A stretch of DNA of 64,000 nt from an uncultured Oscillospiraceae bacterium (GCA_900547095.1 URFG01000003.1:62001-126000), one strand, 5' to 3'. Shown: positions 52,039 through 62,283, numbered from the stretch's first letter. The notes: generated by a model not told the origin, from the sequence alone. A program made the numbers and translations.

Positions 52039-55000
52039 ATGAATTTCGTGCATTTGCATACGCACAGCGAATACAGTCTTTTAGACGGCTGCTGCAGAAT
52101 TGAGCAGCTGATCGACAGGGTTAAAGAATCGGGTCAAAAAGCTATAGCGCTGACAGATCACGGTGTGATGTACGGTGCGGTGGAGTTCTATAAAGCCGCC
52201 GTTAAAAAAGGAATAAAGCCTATAATCGGGTGCGAAGTATATGTCGCTCCGAGATCGAGAAAAGATAAAATAAAAGGTCAGGATCAGGAATATTCCCACC
52301 TTATTTTACTCTGCGAAAATAATACGGGATATCAGAATCTTATAAAAATGGTATCGCTTTCTTTCACAGAAGGATTTTACACGAAACCGAGAATTGATAA
52401 CGAGCTTCTTGAAAAATATCACGAGGGGCTTATAGCCTGTTCTGCGTGCCTTGCGGGAAAAGTGCCGAAAGCCTTGCTTAAAGGCGATTATGAAGAGGCT
52501 GAAAAGACGGCGCTTTATTTTAAAAATATTTTCGGTGAAAACAACTATTTTTTGGAACTTCAGGATCACGGCCTTGCGGAGCAGAAAAGAATAAACCCGA
52601 TGATAGTAAAGCTTTCAAAAAATACAGGAGTAGGTCTAGTCGCTACAAACGATGTGCATTATCTAAAAAAAGAGGACAGCTTTATTCAAAAGGTCTTGCT
52701 CTGCATTCAGACAAACAGTAAAATAAACGATAAAATGCCCCTTGATTTTAAAACGGAGGAATTTTATCTTAAATCCGCCGAGCAGATGAGCGAGCTTTTT
52801 AAGGATACTCCCGAGGCTTTGGAAAACACCGTTAAAATTGCCGATAGGTGTAACGTTACTTTTGAATTCGGGAAAATCAAGCTTCCGTTTTTCGATACGG
52901 GCGGCATTGATCACTTTGCATTTTTTAAGAGAAAATGCATAGAGGGAATGAACAGAATTTACGGCGAAAACCCCGACAAAAAAGTTACGGACAGGTTGGA
53001 TTACGAGCTTTCCGTTATAAACGAAATGGGCTATGTTGATTATTATCTTATAGTATGGGATTTTGTAAACTATGCTAAAAGCAAAGGAATACCCGTAGGG
53101 CCGGGCAGAGGATCGGGAGCGGGCTCGCTTGCGGCTTACTGTATTGGAATAACGGGTATCGATCCAATAAAATATAATTTGCTTTTTGAAAGATTTTTAA
53201 ATCCCGAAAGAGTTTCTATGCCAGATTTTGATATAGACTTCTGCTATGTCAGACGGCAGGAAGTAATTGATTATGTTATAAGAAAATACGGGGAAGACAG
53301 GGTGGCGCAGATAGTCACATTCGGAACTATGGCGGCAAGAGCGGCTGTAAGAGATGTGGGAAGAGCACTTGATATTCCCTATGCTCTTTGCGATAAAACA
53401 GCTAAGCTTATCCCGCAAACGCCCACAATGACCATTGACCACGCTCTTGAAATTTCAAGAGAATTAAAAGAGCTTTATTTAAACGACGAAAGAGTAAAAG
53501 AGCTTATCGATACTGCTAAAAAGCTGGAGGGAATGCCGAGGCACGCTTCAACTCACGCGGCGGGAGTGGTAATTTCCGACAGAGCGGTCAGCGAGTATGT
53601 TCCGCTGTCTGTAAACGACGGGGCGATAGTCACTCAATACACTATGACCGCATTAGAAGAATTAGGTCTTCTTAAAATGGATTTTTTGGGGCTTAGAAAC
53701 CTCACCGTTATTTCCGATACACAAAAATTCATAAGAGAAAAACATCCCGATTTCGATATTGAAAAAATCCCTCTTGACGATAAGCCGACGCTTGAAATGA
53801 TGGGCGAGGGAATGACAGACGGCGTATTTCAATTCGAATCCGAGGGAATGAAAAATTGCCTCAGAAAAATGAAACCCGATTCTATAGAGGACCTTATAGC
53901 GATAATCTCGCTTTACAGGCCCGGGCCTATGGAATCTATTCCGAAATATATTCATAACAGAAAAAATCCTCAGGATATAAGATATGATACACCGCTGCTT
54001 AAGCCTATTTTAAATGTGACCTATGGCTGTATTGTCTACCAGGAGCAGGTTATGCAGATATTCAGATCGCTTGCAGGCTATTCGCTTGCGCGCGCGGATA
54101 TCGTAAGGCGGGCAATGGCTAAGAAAAAGCAAGCTGTTATGCAAAAGGAAAGAAATTCCTTTATTTTCGGCGAAAAAGACGAAAACGGAAATACCGTTAT
54201 AAAAGGCGCGGTGAATAGCGGCGTAAGCGAAAAAGCGGCAGAAAAAATATTTGATGATATGAGTTCATTTTCATCTTATGCTTTTAATAAATCCCACGCG
54301 GCGGCTTATGCTCTCCTTGCTTATCAGACGGCATATTTGAAAGCGAATTATAAAAAAGAATACTTTGCGGCGCTTCTTTCAAGCGTTATAGATAATTCTT
54401 CTAAAATTGCTTTATATATCGCCGAATGCAAAAGGCTCGGAGTAAAGGTACTTCCGCCCGATGTGAATGAAAGCTCTCTTGATTTTTCCGTTACGGAAAG
54501 CGGAATAAGATTCGGCCTTTCTGCCGTTAAGAATTTAGGAAGCGCAGTAATTGAAAAAATAATTTCCGAAAGAAATGCGGATGGAAATTACACCTCGATG
54601 TATGACCTTTGTATCAGAAATTTTTCAAGGGAATTCAATAGGAAAGCGCTTGAAAGCCTTATAAAATGCGGCGCGCTTGATCATTTGGAAAAAAACCGCA
54701 AAACAATGCTTTACAATATGGATAAAATAATCGGCATTGCGGAAGAAGAAAAAAAATATAAAAGCGCCGATCAGTTCGATCTGTTTTCTTCGGAAGAAAA
54801 GGTTAAAGTTACCTTAAATGAAGTTGATGAGCTCGAAAAAACACAGCTTTTAAAAATGGAAAAGGAAGCAACAGGTCTTTATCTTTCGGGTCACCCGCTT
54901 GACGGGTATAAGAGTTTTATTAAGTCAGGCGGTTTTACTCAAATAAAGGATATTTTTTCTTTTGAAAGATCAGATGGATTGAGAATAAGAACAATTGCCG

Positions 55001-55497
55001 TTATAGATAAGCTTAGAATAAGAGAGCTTAAAAACGGAAATATAATGCTAAGCCTTATCCTGGAAGATACCACCGGCAGGATAGACGCGACTGCGTTTTC
55101 AGGAGTTTATTATAAGTATAAGGATATGCTTTTTGAAGATAATTCTTTGATAATTTCGGGGAAAATATCAGAAAGAGATGACCGCGATCCTGAAATCATC
55201 ATAGAATCAGTCGGTCTTTTAGGTGAGATTTCCTCAATTAAAAACAATAAAAATTCTGTTAAAAGCGGGCTTTATTTAAGAGTTAAAAGCAAAAATTGCC
55301 CCGAAATTGCAGATATTAAATCAATACTTTTAAAAAACCACGGAAAATTTGATGTAATTTTATATTGCCTCGATACAAAGAAAAAGCTTTTCGGCGGCGA
55401 AAAACTTAAATTCAACGGCGATATTAATGCTACCGATCGCTTAAAACAATTGATCGGCGAAGAAAATGTCAAATTTATAGCCGAAAATGAAAATTAA
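52039..55497 (+). CDS. dnaE: DNA polymerase III alpha subunit
   Basis: Replicative polymerase of the DnaE1 type. 1152 residues. An N-terminal PHP domain has HLHTHSEYSLLDG with His7 and His9. The polymerase core has GPGRGSGAGSL and the catalytic acidic motif PDFDIDF with Asp396, Asp398 and Asp400. The tandem helix-hairpin-helix region and the C-terminal OB fold (GRIDATAFSGVYYKY) follow. It lacks the 3'-5' exonuclease of PolC. It is immediately after whiA (15 bases) with a GGAGG site. Confidence 0.97.
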   Translation: MNFVHLHTHSEYSLLDGCCRIEQLIDRVKESGQKAIALTDHGVMYGAVEFYKAAVKKGIKPIIGCEVYVAPRSRKDKIKGQDQEYSHLILLCENNTGYQNLIKMVSLSFTEGFYTKPRIDNELLEKYHEGLIACSACLAGKVPKALLKGDYEEAEKTALYFKNIFGENNYFLELQDHGLAEQKRINPMIVKLSKNTGVGLVATNDVHYLKKEDSFIQKVLLCIQTNSKINDKMPLDFKTEEFYLKSAEQMSELFKDTPEALENTVKIADRCNVTFEFGKIKLPFFDTGGIDHFAFFKRKCIEGMNRIYGENPDKKVTDRLDYELSVINEMGYVDYYLIVWDFVNYAKSKGIPVGPGRGSGAGSLAAYCIGITGIDPIKYNLLFERFLNPERVSMPDFDIDFCYVRRQEVIDYVIRKYGEDRVAQIVTFGTMAARAAVRDVGRALDIPYALCDKTAKLIPQTPTMTIDHALEISRELKELYLNDERVKELIDTAKKLEGMPRHASTHAAGVVISDRAVSEYVPLSVNDGAIVTQYTMTALEELGLLKMDFLGLRNLTVISDTQKFIREKHPDFDIEKIPLDDKPTLEMMGEGMTDGVFQFESEGMKNCLRKMKPDSIEDLIAIISLYRPGPMESIPKYIHNRKNPQDIRYDTPLLKPILNVTYGCIVYQEQVMQIFRSLAGYSLARADIVRRAMAKKKQAVMQKERNSFIFGEKDENGNTVIKGAVNSGVSEKAAEKIFDDMSSFSSYAFNKSHAAAYALLAYQTAYLKANYKKEYFAALLSSVIDNSSKIALYIAECKRLGVKVLPPDVNESSLDFSVTESGIRFGLSAVKNLGSAVIEKIISERNADGNYTSMYDLCIRNFSREFNRKALESLIKCGALDHLEKNRKTMLYNMDKIIGIAEEEKKYKSADQFDLFSSEEKVKVTLNEVDELEKTQLLKMEKEATGLYLSGHPLDGYKSFIKSGGFTQIKDIFSFERSDGLRIRTIAVIDKLRIRELKNGNIMLSLILEDTTGRIDATAFSGVYYKYKDMLFEDNSLIISGKISERDDRDPEIIIESVGLLGEISSIKNNKNSVKSGLYLRVKSKNCPEIADIKSILLKNHGKFDVILYCLDTKKKLFGGEKLKFNGDINATDRLKQLIGEENVKFIAENEN

Positions 55498-55500
55498 ATG

Positions 55501-55529
55501 TTGCGAAATCGGGGAAAATAGTATATAAT
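55501..55529 (+). promoter_or_regulatory. sigma-A promoter of pfkA
   Basis: -35 TTGCGA (55501-55506), a 17-nt spacer and -10 TATAAT (55524-55529), starting four bases after the dnaE stop. It allows pfkA to be expressed apart from dnaE. Confidence 0.75.
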
Positions 55530-55568
55530 ATCAAAATGTGTGATACTAATATTTGGAGATGAATTGTT

Positions 55569-56540
55569 ATGAAAACTATCGGTGTTTTAACAAGCGGAGG
55601 AGACGCTCCCGGAATGAACGCGGCAGTAAGAGCCGTTGTCCGCACAGGTATATCGCTTGGAATGAATGTAAAAGGTATTTGCCGAGGATATAACGGACTT
55701 ATAGAGGGAGAAATAATTGATCTAGATGTTCGCTCGGTATCTGATATAATCCATAGAGGCGGCACATTGCTTTACACAGCGCGCAGCCCGAGATTTAAAA
55801 CAGAAGAGGGTATGCAGGAGGCTATCGCAAACTGCAAGAAGCACGGTATAGAAGGAATCGTCGTTATCGGAGGAGACGGATCTTACAGAGGTGCCAGAGA
55901 TCTTTCCGAAAGAGGAATTCTCTGCGTAGGAGTTCCCGGAACTATTGATAACGATATCGCTTCCACAGATTATACTATCGGTTATGATACCGCTATGAAC
56001 ACAGCCATGGAAATGATCGATAAGATCCGCGATACCGCACAGTCGCACGAGCGCTGCAGCGTTATCGAAGTAATGGGAAGAAACGCAGGCTATATTGCGA
56101 TGAACACCGGAATTGCCGTCGGAGCTACGGATATTCTTATCCCCGAAGAAATTCCCGATGTCGAGAAAACTATCAAAAGAATTGAAAACGCAAGAAGCAC
56201 CGGTAAAAAGCACTTTATTATAGTTGTTGCCGAGGGAGTTGACAAAGCCACAGGCGGCGTTGAAGCCATTTCGAAGAAAATACAAGAGGCAACTGGCATT
56301 GAATCAAGAGCAACTATTCTCGGCCACGTTCAGCGCGGCGGTTCACCCTCGTTAAGGGACAGAGTAAGAGCAACGGTTATGGGTAATGCAGCTGTTCATC
56401 TTCTCGATAAGAATATAGGCAACAGGGTAGTTTGCTATAAGGGCGGAGAAATCGTTGATTACGATATATTCGAAGCTTTGAGGATGAAGAAAAGCATTGA
56501 TTTTGATATGATGAAGATTGCAAGAGAAACTTCTATCTGA
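55569..56540 (+). CDS. pfkA: ATP-dependent 6-phosphofructokinase
   Basis: Committed step of glycolysis. 323 residues. [30 protein letters not shown] and the catalytic PGTIDNDI motif with [13 protein letters not shown] are visible. The GGDGS sequence is that of the ATP-using form rather than the pyrophosphate enzyme, which has GGDDT. Own promoter and terminator. Confidence 0.97.
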   Translation: MKTIGVLTSGGDAPGMNAAVRAVVRTGISLGMNVKGICRGYNGLIEGEIIDLDVRSVSDIIHRGGTLLYTARSPRFKTEEGMQEAIANCKKHGIEGIVVIGGDGSYRGARDLSERGILCVGVPGTIDNDIASTDYTIGYDTAMNTAMEMIDKIRDTAQSHERCSVIEVMGRNAGYIAMNTGIAVGATDILIPEEIPDVEKTIKRIENARSTGKKHFIIVVAEGVDKATGGVEAISKKIQEATGIESRATILGHVQRGGSPSLRDRVRATVMGNAAVHLLDKNIGNRVVCYKGGEIVDYDIFEALRMKKSIDFDMMKIARETSI

Positions 56541-56547
56541 TATCCTA

Positions 56548-56580
56548 AAAAACGGGACTTTATTAAAAAGTCCCGTTTTT
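56548..56580. terminator. bidirectional terminator between pfkA and ytfJ
   Basis: AAAACGGGACTTT pairs perfectly with AAAGTCCCGTTTT across a short A-T loop, followed by T on the plus strand and by T (from A) on the minus strand. Confidence 0.9.
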
Positions 56581-56586
56581 AAACAT

Positions 56587-56976
56587 TTATTGATTTTTGT
56601 TCTTTTTATTTTTTACCGATTTTATTATATCGAATATAACATCGGTGATTCCCGTAGAAGAGCTTTTCGGCGGCTCTGCGCTTATGAGCCTTGCTCTGCC
56701 GTCGCTTATAACTATATAGTTTAAAGGAACGATATTCACCTTTGCTCCGGCTCCCGCGGGAGAATTGGCTTTTTTCTTTTTCTTATCGCTCACATCGGCT
56801 CCGCCGCCTGCAAATCCTACCGATATTTTTGATACGGGTATAACCGTTACTCCGTCGGACACCACAGGCTCGGATAAGACCGATTTTGAATTTGCTATTT
56901 CAATAACGCTTTTTGCCGTTAAATTCATCAGCTCTATTAAATTTTTTTCAGGCGTAGGTACGCTGTCTTTTTTCAA
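56587..56976 (-). CDS. ytfJ: sporulation protein YtfJ (GerW family)
   Basis: 129 residues. GVTVIPVSKISVGFAGGGAD is the family's core, followed by GAGAKVNIVPLNYIVI and a low-complexity Lys-rich insert DKKKKKANSP. B. subtilis GerW/YtfJ is needed for germination and lies under sigma-F control. TTG start with an AAGGAGG site. The DUF2953 gene precedes it by 12 bases, an arrangement (DUF2953-ytfJ) that is conserved in many spore formers. Confidence 0.92.
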   Translation of the reverse strand: MKKDSVPTPEKNLIELMNLTAKSVIEIANSKSVLSEPVVSDGVTVIPVSKISVGFAGGGADVSDKKKKKANSPAGAGAKVNIVPLNYIVISDGRARLISAEPPKSSSTGITDVIFDIIKSVKNKKNKNQ

Positions 56977-56988
56977 AGCGGTTCCTCC

Positions 56989-57666
56989 TTATTCCTTGTT
57001 CGATCTGTAGATATTCACAGCTGAAAGCAAAGCTGCTTTTAATAGATAAAAAATTCTGATTTTGAAAGCGAAATCGATCAAAAACACAGGCTTGTCCGCG
57101 CCAAAATCGCATTTAAGGTCAAGCGATATATTATCGGTGCTTTTAGATACAGCCCGAATATATCCTGTGACAGGATATACCGCCGAGCAGGCAAGACCGT
57201 AACCGAAAGCGGCTGACGACGCGTCGTCGCCTCCGCTGATAAAAGAAATTATCAATTTTTTGATTTTTAAGTGCTTTATCACCGATTTAAGCTGACCGAA
57301 AATAAATTTGATAATATTAATCGTCTTAGAAAAGGTTCCGTCAATTCCGCCTTCTTTAACATTTCGGAAGAGTTTTTTAAAGGAATCGAATCTATCTATG
57401 CCGAAAAGATGCTTTATCTTTTTTATTCTTTCATTATTCTCTCCGCTTTTTTCATCAAGTTTCTGATTTTCGGAAGAATTTTTTTCGGGTTTCTTTTTTT
57501 TAGGCTTTTTATTTGAAAAAACCGTGAAAAAAAGAATTTTTACCTTTACCGAAATTTTTTTATCATTTTCGGAATTCACTTTTACCGTTATCGGCAAAAG
57601 TGAAAGCAAAGCGGGAATAATCAAAAGGAAAGCGATGATGATTCCTGAAATTTTTAAAGCAATCAG
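56989..57666 (-). CDS. DUF2953 family membrane protein
   Basis: About 225 residues: one N-terminal membrane helix, a soluble strand-rich part (KISVKVKILFFTVFS), a Lys/Glu-rich linker and a conserved helical end. I start at CTG 57666 because GGGGGGAG lies six bases upstream and the frame then includes the whole hydrophobic helix IALKISGIIIAFLLIIPALL. The nearest normal start, TTG at 57624, lies inside that helix and has no ribosome site. Function is unknown, but the family co-occurs with ytfJ/gerW. Confidence 0.78.
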   Translation of the reverse strand: MIALKISGIIIAFLLIIPALLSLLPITVKVNSENDKKISVKVKILFFTVFSNKKPKKKKPEKNSSENQKLDEKSGENNERIKKIKHLFGIDRFDSFKKLFRNVKEGGIDGTFSKTINIIKFIFGQLKSVIKHLKIKKLIISFISGGDDASSAAFGYGLACSAVYPVTGYIRAVSKSTDNISLDLKCDFGADKPVFLIDFAFKIRIFYLLKAALLSAVNIYRSNKE

Positions 57667-57735
57667 TTTGATCTCCCCCCTATAAGGGTAATTTTATCAT
57701 ATTTTTCTTTATAATTCAATAAGGAAGTGAATGTT

Positions 57736-58803
57736 ATGAATAAAATAGAAAAATTGCAGAATTTTTTAAGACCGCTCGAAGCCGTGCTTATTTTCAGCGA
57801 TCCCGTGAGATATTATTTTACTGACTATCTCGCTGACAGCGGCGTTTTGGTAGTTACAAAAAATAGAGCGGTGTTTTACACCGATTTCAGATATATCGAA
57901 GAGGCAAAAGCTAAAATAAAGGACTGCGAGGCTCTAAAAAGCAATAATTTTTACTCGCAGATAAATGAGTTTTTAAAAGGTCATAACATATCAAAGGCTT
58001 ACACGGAGCCGGGAAGAATAACCATCTCGCAGTTTTCCGCTTTAAGAAAGGCTCTTGATAAGAAAATAGTTCTTTCAAAAGATAAAAGGGTAGAGGTGTT
58101 TATAAATTCCCTGCGCGCTGTAAAATCCGAAGAAGAGCAAAGAAATATTATTTGTGCGCAATTGCTTACCGATAAAACTTTTGATTATATTATTGACAAA
58201 ATCGTTCCCGGTAAAACAGAAAAAGAAATAATGCTCGATATGGAGTTTTATATAAGAAAGCTCGGAAGCGAGGGAGTTTCCTTTGATTTTATCGTGGTAT
58301 CGGGGAAAAACACATCTCTTCCGCACGGAAAACCTACCGATAAAAAAATCGAAAAAGGCGATTTTGTAACTATGGATTTCGGAGCTGTGGTAAACGGACT
58401 TCACAGCGATATGACAAGAACAGTCGCCGTAGGATATGCGAGCGAAGAAATGAAAACCGTTTATGAAACGGTGCTTAAAGCACAAACTGCTGCGCTTGAT
58501 ATTTTAAAACCAGGGCTTAAATGTAATGCCGCAGATAAAGCGGCGCGCGATATTATAGAAAAGGCGGGATACGCCGGCTGTTTCGGCCACGCACTCGGGC
58601 ATAGTTTAGGATATGAAATTCACGAAAGCCCCACGCTTTCGCCTAAATGCACGGATATTTTAAAGCCGGGCAACGCGGTAACTGTCGAACCGGGAATTTA
58701 TATTGAAAATAAATTCGGCGTTAGAATTGAAGACACCGTTTTTATAACTGAAAACGGAATTACCGATATTACAAAAAGTCCTAAAGAACTTATAATACTT
58801 TAA
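57736..58803 (+). CDS. M24 aminopeptidase, Xaa-Pro dipeptidase type
   Basis: 355 residues from ATG 57736 (AAGGAAGTG upstream; a GTG at 57727 overlaps it). An N-terminal creatinase-like domain is followed by the pita-bread catalytic domain with five metal ligands: Asp in TMDFGAVV, Asp in HSDMTRTV, His in GHALGHSLG, Glu in IHESPTL and Glu in VRIEDTVF. It removes N-terminal residues before proline. It precedes the ABC exporter genes by 13 bases and may be co-transcribed. Confidence 0.94.
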   Translation: MNKIEKLQNFLRPLEAVLIFSDPVRYYFTDYLADSGVLVVTKNRAVFYTDFRYIEEAKAKIKDCEALKSNNFYSQINEFLKGHNISKAYTEPGRITISQFSALRKALDKKIVLSKDKRVEVFINSLRAVKSEEEQRNIICAQLLTDKTFDYIIDKIVPGKTEKEIMLDMEFYIRKLGSEGVSFDFIVVSGKNTSLPHGKPTDKKIEKGDFVTMDFGAVVNGLHSDMTRTVAVGYASEEMKTVYETVLKAQTAALDILKPGLKCNAADKAARDIIEKAGYAGCFGHALGHSLGYEIHESPTLSPKCTDILKPGNAVTVEPGIYIENKFGVRIEDTVFITENGITDITKSPKELIIL

Positions 58804-58816
58804 TTCGGAGCAAAAT

Positions 58817-60538
58817 ATGAAAATTCTTTTTAAAAACGCGGCGAAATATAAGTTTGAATGTATAAGCGGTCCTGCTTTCAAGGCGCTTGAAGCAACATTT
58901 GAGCTTTGCGTTCCGCTGGTTATGAGTAAAATTATAGATGTGGGAATAGCTGGAAATAACAGCGGATATATTATCAGAATGGCTCTGCTTTTGGTGCTTC
59001 TCGGTATTCTCGGATTTTTATCCACCGCCGCCGCGCAGTATTTTTCTGCAAAAGCCTCGGTTAAAATCGTTTCGGGAATAAAAAGGGAGCTTTTCTTAAA
59101 AATTCAGTCGCTTTCTTTTTCCGATATCGATAATATAGGAACGTCTTCCTTGATAACCCGAATGACGAGCGACGCCAATCAGGTGCTTACAGGCACAAAC
59201 CTTACTTTAAGGCTTTTTATCCGCTCTCCCTTTATAGTTTTCGGAGCTATGATAATGGCATTTTTTGTGGATAAGAAAGCCGCCTTAACATTTGCGGGGG
59301 AAATTCCGCTTTTAAGCATTGTGGTATTCGGAATAATGCTTATCTGCATTCCGCTTTATAAAAAAGTGCAGTCGGCTCTTGATTCGCTTACTTCCTCTTC
59401 GCTTGAAAATCTTAAGGGCGTTAGAGTTATAAGAGCGTTTAACAATCAAAACAGAGAGGTAAAAGAGTTTTCCGAAAAAACGCAGACTTTATTTGACCGC
59501 CAGACGCTTGTTGGAAAAATTTCCGCTCTTATGAACCCGCTTACCTATATTCTTATAAATATCGCCGTTTGCGTGCTTATATATGTAGGCGCGATAAGAG
59601 TAGATAAAGGCGCACTTTCTCAGGGACAGGTGGTTTCGCTTTATAACTATATGCTCCTTATTCTTGTGGAGCTTATCAAGCTTGCAAATTTGATCATCAC
59701 TATGACAAAATCCGCCGCCTGCGAAAACCGTATTGAAGCAGTTATCAATATGCCCGAAACTCAGTTAAAAGAAATGCTTAAGGAAAAAGCAAATTCACAG
59801 TATGCCGTGGAATTTGATGATGTGAGCCTTAAATATTCTCCTATGGGCGAGGAAAGCTTAAGCGGAATAAGCTTTAAAGCAGGCAAAGGCGAAAGAATAG
59901 GAATTATCGGCGCCACAGGCAGCGGAAAATCGAGCCTTGTAAATCTTATCCCGAGATTTTATGACGCAACTAACGGAAGCGTTACCGTTTTCGGAAAAAA
60001 TGTAAAAGCTTACGATTTATCGGAATTGAGAAATAAAATCGGAGTTGTTCCGCAAAAAGCAATGCTGTTTGCAGGCACTATAAAAGAAAATATGCTCGTA
60101 GGCAATGAGAATGCCACCGATAAAGAGATAGAAGAGGCTTTAAAGGCTGCCCAGGCTTATGATTTTGTAAGCGAAAAAGGTCTTGAGTCATATGTTGAGC
60201 AGGGAGGAAAAAATTTTTCGGGCGGTCAAAGGCAGAGGCTCACTATCGCAAGAGCGATAGTTAAAAAGCCCGATATCCTTATTCTTGACGATTCCGCGAG
60301 CGCCCTTGATTTTGCAACCGACCTAAAGCTTAGAAAGGCTTTATCCGCGCTTGATTTTAATCCCACGGTATTTACCGTTTCGCAAAGAACTTCTAGTATA
60401 AAAAATTCGGATAAAATAATAGTGCTTGACGACGGAAAATGCGTAGGAATAGGCACTAATGACGAACTGCTTGAAAACTGCGAGGTATATAAGGAAATTT
60501 ACGATTCACAGTTTAAAAAGGAGGAAAATTCAAAATGA
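58817..60538 (+). CDS. ABC exporter half-transporter, degenerate-site subunit
   Basis: 573 residues: six membrane helices, then an ATPase domain. Walker A GATGSGKS (365-372), Q-loop VPQKAML, signature NFSGGQRQR (about 466-474). The Walker B reads ILILDDSASALD, so Asp492 takes the place of the catalytic Glu, and the switch His is Gln523 (VSQRTSS). These changes mark the non-hydrolysing site of heterodimeric exporters such as TM287/288 and BmrC/D. It overlaps the partner gene by four bases. Multidrug or lipid export is likely; the substrate is unknown. Confidence 0.94.
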   Translation: MKILFKNAAKYKFECISGPAFKALEATFELCVPLVMSKIIDVGIAGNNSGYIIRMALLLVLLGILGFLSTAAAQYFSAKASVKIVSGIKRELFLKIQSLSFSDIDNIGTSSLITRMTSDANQVLTGTNLTLRLFIRSPFIVFGAMIMAFFVDKKAALTFAGEIPLLSIVVFGIMLICIPLYKKVQSALDSLTSSSLENLKGVRVIRAFNNQNREVKEFSEKTQTLFDRQTLVGKISALMNPLTYILINIAVCVLIYVGAIRVDKGALSQGQVVSLYNYMLLILVELIKLANLIITMTKSAACENRIEAVINMPETQLKEMLKEKANSQYAVEFDDVSLKYSPMGEESLSGISFKAGKGERIGIIGATGSGKSSLVNLIPRFYDATNGSVTVFGKNVKAYDLSELRNKIGVVPQKAMLFAGTIKENMLVGNENATDKEIEEALKAAQAYDFVSEKGLESYVEQGGKNFSGGQRQRLTIARAIVKKPDILILDDSASALDFATDLKLRKALSALDFNPTVFTVSQRTSSIKNSDKIIVLDDGKCVGIGTNDELLENCEVYKEIYDSQFKKEENSK

Positions 60539-62277
60539 AAAGATCTTCCTCCGTTAAAAGAATTTATAAATTTATAAAACCCGATCTTTTTTATATTGCT
60601 CTTTCGGCTTTCTTTTCGCTTATTACTGTAGGACTAACTCTTTATTTTCCTATTTTGATAGGCAGAGCGATAGACTGTATAATAGCTATGGGAAAAGTTG
60701 ATTTTGCGGCGCTTAAAGGTTACCTTTTCAAAGCCGCAGTTTGCGTTATGATAAACGCCGTTTTGCAATGGGTAATGTCAACATTCAATAATAAGATAAC
60801 CTATAAAACCGTTAAAAGAATGAGAGAAACGGTGTTTTTAAAACTGCAGGATCTTCCCGTTTCTTATATCGATTCTCACCCTCACGGCGATATTGTAAGC
60901 CGAATGATCTCTGATATCGATACCTTTGCAGACGGTCTTTTGATGGGATTTACGCAGTTTTTCACGGGAATTATGACGATTCTCGGCACGCTTATATTTA
61001 TGTTTTATTTAAACGCCTATATTGCGCTTGCCGTGGTTGTTATAACGCCGCTTTCTCTGTTTGTAGCAAAGTTTATTTCTTCAAAAACCTATTCGATGTT
61101 TAACGACCAGTCGGTTTTAAGAGGCAAACAGACGGCGATAATAGAAGAGGCTGTGACGGGCGCTAAGTTATCTAAAGCTTTTTGCTATGAAGATAAAATG
61201 TTTGAAAAATATGAAGATATAAGCAAGGATTTAAGAAAGGCTTCTATAAAAGCGTTTTTCTTTTCTTCGCTTGTAAATCCGTCTACAAGACTAATAAATA
61301 ACTTTGTGTATGCGGCTGTAGGAGCATTCGGTGCGCTTTCGGTAATAGGAGCGCTCGGAGGAAACGCTATATCTGTAGGTATCCTTTCAAGCTTTTTAAA
61401 TTATGCCAATCAATATACAAAGCCTTTTAATGAAATATCCGGCGTTATAACGGAACTTCAGAATTCTATTGCCTGCGCTGACAGAGTATTTGATTTTTTT
61501 GACGCGCCGAGTATATCTTCCGACAGCGGCAAAGAGGAGCTTTCGGGCGTTAAAGGAAATGTTGATATCAGCAATGTTTACTTTTCTTATACTCCCGACC
61601 GCGAGCTCATCAAAAATTTTAATCTTTCGGTTAAAAAAGGAAGCAGGGTTGCGATAGTAGGTCCCACAGGGTGCGGCAAAACCACCGTAATAAATCTTCT
61701 TATGCGCTTTTATGATGTAAAAAGCGGAAATATTAAAATTGACGATAAGGATATATCCGAGGTCACGCGAAAGTCGCTAAGAAGAAATTTCGGCCTTGTT
61801 TTGCAGGATACCTTTATTAAAGAGGGAACGGTTTACGAAAATATTTCTATCGGCAATCCCGACGCTTCAAAAGAAGAAATTATCGCCGCCGCAAAAGCAG
61901 CCCATGCCCATGGATTTATAAAAAGACTTAAAAACGGCTATGATACCCTTTTATCCGACGAGGGCTCTCTTTCATTAGGTCAAAGACAGCTTATCAGTAT
62001 AGCGAGAGTTATGCTCTGCATTCCGCCTATGCTTATTTTAGACGAGGCGACATCATCTATAGATACGAGAACCGAGCTTAAAATCCAAAGCGCATTTTCC
62101 GAGATGATGAAAGGCAGAACGAGCTTTATAGTTGCCCACAGGCTTTCTACAATCAGAGAGGCTGATGTTATTCTGGTTATGAAAGACGGCAATATTATCG
62201 AAACGGGTAATCATAAAGAACTTCTCGAAAAAGGCGGATTTTACGCTAACCTTTATAACAGCCAGTTTGAAAGCTGA
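60535..62277 (+). CDS. ABC exporter half-transporter, catalytic subunit
   Basis: 580 residues: six membrane helices plus an ATPase domain. Walker A GPTGCGKT, signature SLSLGQRQL, Walker B MLILDEATSSID with the catalytic Glu, and switch His in FIVAHRLSTI. All are canonical apart from a Leu in the LSxGQ signature. Together with the upstream subunit it forms a heterodimer in which one composite site hydrolyses ATP. SEDRs and exporter substrates vary in this group; the neighbours give no firm clue. Confidence 0.94.
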   Translation: MKRSSSVKRIYKFIKPDLFYIALSAFFSLITVGLTLYFPILIGRAIDCIIAMGKVDFAALKGYLFKAAVCVMINAVLQWVMSTFNNKITYKTVKRMRETVFLKLQDLPVSYIDSHPHGDIVSRMISDIDTFADGLLMGFTQFFTGIMTILGTLIFMFYLNAYIALAVVVITPLSLFVAKFISSKTYSMFNDQSVLRGKQTAIIEEAVTGAKLSKAFCYEDKMFEKYEDISKDLRKASIKAFFFSSLVNPSTRLINNFVYAAVGAFGALSVIGALGGNAISVGILSSFLNYANQYTKPFNEISGVITELQNSIACADRVFDFFDAPSISSDSGKEELSGVKGNVDISNVYFSYTPDRELIKNFNLSVKKGSRVAIVGPTGCGKTTVINLLMRFYDVKSGNIKIDDKDISEVTRKSLRRNFGLVLQDTFIKEGTVYENISIGNPDASKEEIIAAAKAAHAHGFIKRLKNGYDTLLSDEGSLSLGQRQLISIARVMLCIPPMLILDEATSSIDTRTELKIQSAFSEMMKGRTSFIVAHRLSTIREADVILVMKDGNIIETGNHKELLEKGGFYANLYNSQFES

Positions 62278-62283
62278 GTTTTA

